Shown one piece after another: positions 55,555 through 59,299 of a DNA stretch of 59,299 bases. The notes under the pieces are model-generated. The model made no database searches, was not told where the DNA came from, and worked only from the letters and a program-made list of their open reading frames with translations. Source of the DNA: Chlorobiota bacterium (GTDB taxonomy: Bacteria > Bacteroidota > Ignavibacteria > OLB7); NCBI GenBank assembly GCA_016788565.1, contig JAEUSP010000134.1:1-59299 (forward strand). Reading direction: 5' to 3'. The number at the start of each line of letters is the position of its first letter. Position 1 is the stretch's first letter. A program made the translations under genes and the position numbers.

Positions 55555-55786
55555 CCCCCCAATCTTGGCAGGGCTGTTAAATGTTCCTTCTTGGCTCCCT
55601 CTCCCGATAAGCCGCGAAGCTGCAACCAACCTCACGGCGGGAGAGGGGGGCAAGAAAAAACATCAGAAAAAAGAACGAACGTCTGGGACGGTGTACAGAT
55701 ACTCTACCAGCGTCTGTCCCATGATTTTTTGCCCCCCAAGCTGCTCCCTCTTTGAACTCTTAACAGCCCTGCCCAGAATTGGGGGG
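55555..55786. mobile_element. MITE-like element with ISAs1-like ends
   Basis: GGCAGGGCTGTTAA (55567-55580) and TTAACAGCCCTGCC (55760-55773) are perfect 14-bp inverted repeats. Outward the match continues imperfectly through CCCCCCAATCTT and CAGAATTGGGGGG, giving ends of about 26 bp. The ends match the IS terminus at 261-273. The interior includes an inverted repeat around CCCTCTCCCG/CGGGAGAGGG and has no open frame. No target duplication was recognised. Confidence 0.75.
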
Positions 55787-55823
55787 ACGCGAAGCCCTTC
55801 AGGGCGAAGCAGGGGGGCGCGAT

Positions 55824-55875
55824 GTTCGGTGGCTCACGCTCATACTTCGACGGGGCTTCAGCATGAGCGGAGGGC
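55824..55875. repeat. Palindromic intergenic repeat, family P1
   Basis: The copy begins GTTCGGTGGCTCACGCTCAT and ends AGCATGAGCGGAGGGC. It has one extra base in the loop (GGGGCTTCAGC) relative to the other copies. Confidence 0.75.
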
Positions 55876-55987
55876 GGGATCCGGTGCAACCTCCATCACC
55901 CTCTTCAATTCGACATTCGACATTTGACATTCGCCATTCCCAGGCTTGCGCACCCGCTCGGCGTGGCGTAGTTTGCGCCCCTTGTTT

Positions 55988-58237
55988 ATGGCAGCAACCA
56001 ACCAACATATCACCAGCAGCGACCTGCTGAACCAGCAGTGGCTTGAGCGTATCATCCAGCTTGCCGAGCAATTAGTTCGGTCGGCACCCCACTTGTGGGT
56101 GGCGGAATCGGCCCTTGCTTCGCTCCTTCCTGAAACCGAGCACTCAGCACCTGACCTGTACGACGCGCTTGATGAAGCTGAACGCGCACGCGCCGTTGCC
56201 CGTGCGGTTGAGGCGTTGCGTGCGGTGGTTGCGTTGGGCCATGAGCTGGAGCCGCAGGCAAGCCATCGCGAAGAAGAGCCGGAGGCCGAAGAGCCAAACA
56301 TTGTGTTGGAGCAGTTGGCGCAATCGTCCGCCGGAAATTTGGGGTCGCTGCTGGCGTTGTGGCGCGCCCGGAAAACTGAGCAATGGGCGCGCTATCCAAA
56401 CATCTACCGCATTCTTGGCAAACGAATTTTGGACCTGGGGGAGCCGATCCTTGCCTACGATGTTCTGAACGAAGGCTTGGAGTATTGGCCCGCCGATGTG
56501 CGGATGCGGCAGCTGAACGCCCTTGCCCTTTCGCGAAGCGGCGCCACCGACAAAGCCAACGTGATTCTGTTCCAACTCTACCAAGAAGGCCACACCGACG
56601 AGGAGACGTTGGGGATGCTTGCCCGAACCCACAAAGACCTGTGGCAGCAATCGAACAATCCCGAAGAACAACAACGGCAGTTGCAGCAATCGTTTGGATA
56701 CTACTTCCAAGCCTACCAACTCAATCGTGGATACTACACCGGCATCAACGCCGCAACCGTGGCACTGCTGGCGAACAACACCCCCCACGCCCACACGATA
56801 GCCGAAGAAGTTCACCAGATGTGCATGCAGGAGTACCACAGCTCACCCGATGCCGCCACCAACTACTGGCTAACCGCCACCCTTGCCGAAGCCGCCCTGA
56901 TTCACGGGGACATTGAGGAAGCGGGGCAATGGTACAGCCGCGCTGCCCAGCTTGGCAGCGGGAAATACGGGAACCTGAACAGCACACGGCGCAATGCCTG
57001 GCTGATTCTGGACCACTTGCAGCTGGACCGCCGCACGATTGATCAGTACTTCCAATTCCCCACCGTGGTGGTGTTTGCCGGCCACATGATTGACCGCCCC
57101 GACCGCCCAATCCCACGGTTCCCGCCCCAGTTAGAAGGTGCGGTGAAACAGGCAATTCGCGAACGGCTGATTGCTTTGAACTGTGGCATTGGCTACTCAT
57201 CGCTGGCGTGCGGCGCGGATATTCTGTTCCAGGAAGCAGTGCTTGAGCTTGGCGGCGAATCGCACGTGGTGCTTCCCTACAACCGGAAAAATTTTATTGA
57301 AGACAGCGTTGGCTACCCCCCCGACGGGAATTGGGAAGAACGATTCGACCGCATCTGCCACGAAGCGACCGAAGTGCAAACCGCATCGCTGCAGAAAATG
57401 ATGGGGGGAAGCATGTCGTTCGAGTACACCAACCTTCTGCTGCATGGGCTGGCCAGCATCCGCTCCGAACAACTACAAACACGCCTGGCACCGTTGGCAG
57501 TGTGGGATGGAGGGCGCGGCGATGGCGTTGGCGGAACCGCCAGCAGTATCGAGCATTGGTGGTTCTGTGGGCGGCACGTGGAGCTGATTCACCTGCGTGC
57601 AATGCTGGAGCAGGTGATGGAAACACACGTGATGGCCAGCTTGCCCGATGAACCACCGGCAACGCCAGCCGACGATGAAGAAGACGATGGGCTGCGGGCC
57701 GAGATGATCGGGATGCTGTTTGCCGATGCCGTCAGCTTCAGCAAACTGACCGAGGAGGAGTTGCCGTTGTTCATCCGCACTTTTTTGGGTGAGATTGGCG
57801 ACCTGGTCAATAACTCCAACCACAAACCGATCATGCGGAACACTTGGGGCGACGGACTCTATCTTGTCTTCCCCGATGTCCGCAGCACTGGGCTGTTTGC
57901 GTTGCAGCTGTACGAACGAATCTGCACGGTTGATTGGTCCACCCGTGACCTTCCCGCAACACTCAACTTGCGGATTGCCCTGCACGCCGGCCCCGTCTAT
58001 TCCTGCATTGACCCCGTGACCGGAAACCCAAACTACATCGGCAGCCAAGTAAGCCACGCCGCACGGATTGAACCTGTCACCCCACCGGGCCAGGTGTATG
58101 CCAGCCAAGCGTTTGCCGCGTTGGCCGCCGCCCAGCGCGTCACCGAATTCACCTGCGACTACGTTGGCCAAACCCCGCTGGCAAAGGAGCACGGAACCTT
58201 CCCGACGTATCTGGTGCGGCGGAACGTTTCGGGGTAA
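55988..58237 (+). CDS. TPR/TRAFs-like, SLOG-like and divergent class III cyclase fusion (module 2)
   Basis: 749 residues, cytoplasmic. An acidic linker lies at ~85-105. Helical TPR-like or TRAFs-binding (DUF4071-like) repeats span ~135-345. A Rossmann-type SLOG/LOG-like domain covers ~355-500 (VVVFAGHMIDRP at 360-371, SSLACGADILFQEA at 404-417, HVVLPYNRKNFIEDSV at 426-441). A class III cyclase-like domain occupies ~572-745. Metal Asp580 (FADAVSF) and Asp622 (WGDG) remain. The substrate Lys is Asn618, the usual DxxG Asp is Asn682, and the catalytic Asn is Ser689 (QVSHAARIEP), with Arg693 kept. It may therefore make another nucleotide, or only bind one. Related fusions appear in nucleotide-centred conflict systems (established for SLOG and TRAFs domains); a defence role is inference. 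The ATG at 55988 is clean. Confidence 0.8.
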   Translation: MAATNQHITSSDLLNQQWLERIIQLAEQLVRSAPHLWVAESALASLLPETEHSAPDLYDALDEAERARAVARAVEALRAVVALGHELEPQASHREEEPEAEEPNIVLEQLAQSSAGNLGSLLALWRARKTEQWARYPNIYRILGKRILDLGEPILAYDVLNEGLEYWPADVRMRQLNALALSRSGATDKANVILFQLYQEGHTDEETLGMLARTHKDLWQQSNNPEEQQRQLQQSFGYYFQAYQLNRGYYTGINAATVALLANNTPHAHTIAEEVHQMCMQEYHSSPDAATNYWLTATLAEAALIHGDIEEAGQWYSRAAQLGSGKYGNLNSTRRNAWLILDHLQLDRRTIDQYFQFPTVVVFAGHMIDRPDRPIPRFPPQLEGAVKQAIRERLIALNCGIGYSSLACGADILFQEAVLELGGESHVVLPYNRKNFIEDSVGYPPDGNWEERFDRICHEATEVQTASLQKMMGGSMSFEYTNLLLHGLASIRSEQLQTRLAPLAVWDGGRGDGVGGTASSIEHWWFCGRHVELIHLRAMLEQVMETHVMASLPDEPPATPADDEEDDGLRAEMIGMLFADAVSFSKLTEEELPLFIRTFLGEIGDLVNNSNHKPIMRNTWGDGLYLVFPDVRSTGLFALQLYERICTVDWSTRDLPATLNLRIALHAGPVYSCIDPVTGNPNYIGSQVSHAARIEPVTPPGQVYASQAFAALAAAQRVTEFTCDYVGQTPLAKEHGTFPTYLVRRNVSG

Positions 58238-58538
58238 CGCCCCACCCAGCCACACCTGCCAGAATTTTGCCAGCACACCCCGGCCATGCTGCTTCCGTAG
58301 CCCCGCCATTTCCACCACCATCTGTACCGCTCTCCATCCTTCCTCGTCATTGCTTGCGGGTTCGGTGTGATTTCTGAAAAAATCACCCCACCTTCTCACC
58401 CGTTGGGGTGAACCACCTCACCCCGATTGCCCGCGATGTTGCAAGCGTTGCCGAACAAACCAACATCGTGTGGGCAACGAACAAGCAATCAACCGAGCAA
58501 TCAACCAGCAATCAACAGGGAGCAGAGAGAGAACAACC
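58238..58538. other. Spacer before the cytochrome gene
   Basis: No gene is supported in 301 bases. A run of AATCAACC/AGCAATCAACC direct repeats lies at about 58484-58518, just before a GGGAG-type ribosome site. Confidence 0.5.
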
Positions 58539-59213
58539 ATGCCAGCACACACCACCACACAATCGAACATGCGAGACAGGATCGTCACGGCCATTATCCT
58601 TGCTTGCTTCGCGCTGATCACCATTGCAATGGTCAGCTGCGGCAAAGCAGAATCGGGGGGGGGGAAGAAAGCCCAGCAACCGACGGCCACGGCCACAACT
58701 ACCGCCGCCACCGACTCCGCAAGCCAACACACGTCCCGCATCGAGCGGGGAAAGTACTTGGTCACGGTTGGCGCCTGCAACGACTGCCACACACCACTGA
58801 AAATGGGACCGAAAGGGCCAGAACGAGACATGGAAAAAATGCTGGCGGGCCACCCAGAAGGGCTTGCGCTTCCGGCTCCGCCAAAAGTTGATGGCCCGTG
58901 GGGAATGATGTTTACCGCCATGACCGGAACCGCTTACGCCGGCCCCTGGGGCATCACCTACTCCATGAACCTTACCCCCGACACCGCCACCGGGCTTGGC
59001 AACTGGAGCGAGCAAACGTTCCTGTTGGCGCTGAAGGAAGGGAAGCACTTTGGTGGATCGCGCCCAATCATGCCGCCGATGCCGTGGGAGATGTACAAGA
59101 ACATGACCGACGAGGATTTGAAAGCGATCTTCGCCTACTTGAAATCTATCCCTGCGGTGAAAAACAAGGTCCCAGAATACATGCCGCCCGCCGGGCCAAT
59201 GGCAAGCAAATAA
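58539..59213 (+). CDS. Lipoprotein c-type cytochrome
   Basis: 224 residues from ATG 58539; ATG 58569 is also possible and 58470 unlikely. A hydrophobic segment ends in a lipobox-like MVSC with Cys34, then a Gly/Thr/Ala linker (~38-62). One c-type heme site is present: Cys80-x-x-Cys83-His84 (GACNDCH), with RGKYLVTVGAC before it, as in cytochromes of the alcohol-dehydrogenase or sorbitol-oxidase group. A Met ligand may be among the PPMPW region near residue 190. It likely carries electrons in the periplasm from a dehydrogenase not seen in this window. No link to the cyclase module is evident beyond position. Confidence 0.88.
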   Translation: MPAHTTTQSNMRDRIVTAIILACFALITIAMVSCGKAESGGGKKAQQPTATATTTAATDSASQHTSRIERGKYLVTVGACNDCHTPLKMGPKGPERDMEKMLAGHPEGLALPAPPKVDGPWGMMFTAMTGTAYAGPWGITYSMNLTPDTATGLGNWSEQTFLLALKEGKHFGGSRPIMPPMPWEMYKNMTDEDLKAIFAYLKSIPAVKNKVPEYMPPAGPMASK

Positions 59214-59299
59214 CGGGCTGGATTTTTACGCAACAATCAACACACAGCACTCCAAATCAATCACCTATACTCCAACAAAAATGGTTTGCGAGAACCTAC

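Larger units (their letters stand above)
55408..55987. other. Spacer between module-2 genes, made of repeats and a MITE
   Basis: No gene is seen. In order: a perfect P2 palindrome (55429-55462), a MITE-like element (55555-55786), a P1 copy (55824-55875) and TTCGACATTTGACATTCGCCATT heptamers (about 55908-55937). These insertions separate two genes that may once have been adjacent. Confidence 0.7.

Noticed and set aside
38990-59213. A typical CBASS or Pycsar defence operon
   Set aside because: No CD-NTase fold, no effector with nuclease, TIR, patatin or membrane-pore features, and the module-1 cyclase looks like a plain adenylate cyclase.

Overview
The window is GC-rich bacterial chromosome with loosely packed genes and spacers full of repeats. 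Eight predicted secreted proteins end in a Por-secretion (T9SS) type A sorting domain, which places the organism in the Bacteroidota/FCB group. The large IgGFc-binding-like, choice-of-anchor and VWA secreted proteins, together with the high GC content, suggest a deep-branching lineage such as Kapabacteria or Ignavibacteria. That placement is inference; no rRNA is present to confirm it.

Layout. Bases 1-273 are the 3' end of an ISAs1-like insertion sequence. Bases 495-6406 hold mainly housekeeping genes: sucD with a long Ala/Pro/Lys tail, a rhodanese, ndk, a secreted unknown, a DUF4230 protein, a DUF3891 protein and thiN. Bases 6599-28697 are a cell-surface region: two giant IgGFc-binding-like T9SS proteins, four tandem paralogous outer-membrane barrels, a T9SS-tailed intradiol dioxygenase, two ~1,270-residue T9SS paralogues and another barrel. 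Bases 28992-38815 mix rsmB, a VWA-T9SS protein, a TlpA-like protein, an esterase, tRNA-Arg(UCU), birA, a small envelope protein and a VWA lipoprotein.

Bases 38990-59213 are the most unusual part. They contain two related signalling modules. Each pairs a class III nucleotide cyclase carrying TPR-type helices with a ~1,100-residue protein that has an N-terminal P-loop ATPase and a C-terminal SARP-like winged helix plus BTAD domain. Module 1 is TPR-cyclase (38990-41104), an antisense double-zinc-ribbon ORF (41389-41610) and ATPase-SARP (41784-45131). Module 2 is ATPase-SARP (52105-55407) followed by a TPR/TRAFs-like, SLOG-like, divergent-cyclase fusion (55988-58237). Between them lie a T9SS protein built of six Cys-containing repeats, a secreted MEMO-AMMECR1 fusion, tRNA-Val(CAC) and an AT-richer island with two secreted proteins. 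A lipoprotein cytochrome c closes the window.

The spacers carry several repeat families: heptanucleotide arrays, two palindromic families (named P1 and P2 here) and two MITE-like elements whose ends resemble the IS end at the left edge. Many genes have no obvious Shine-Dalgarno sequence, as is common in Bacteroidota; exceptions are noted. Functions rest on motif recognition by eye; no database search was run.
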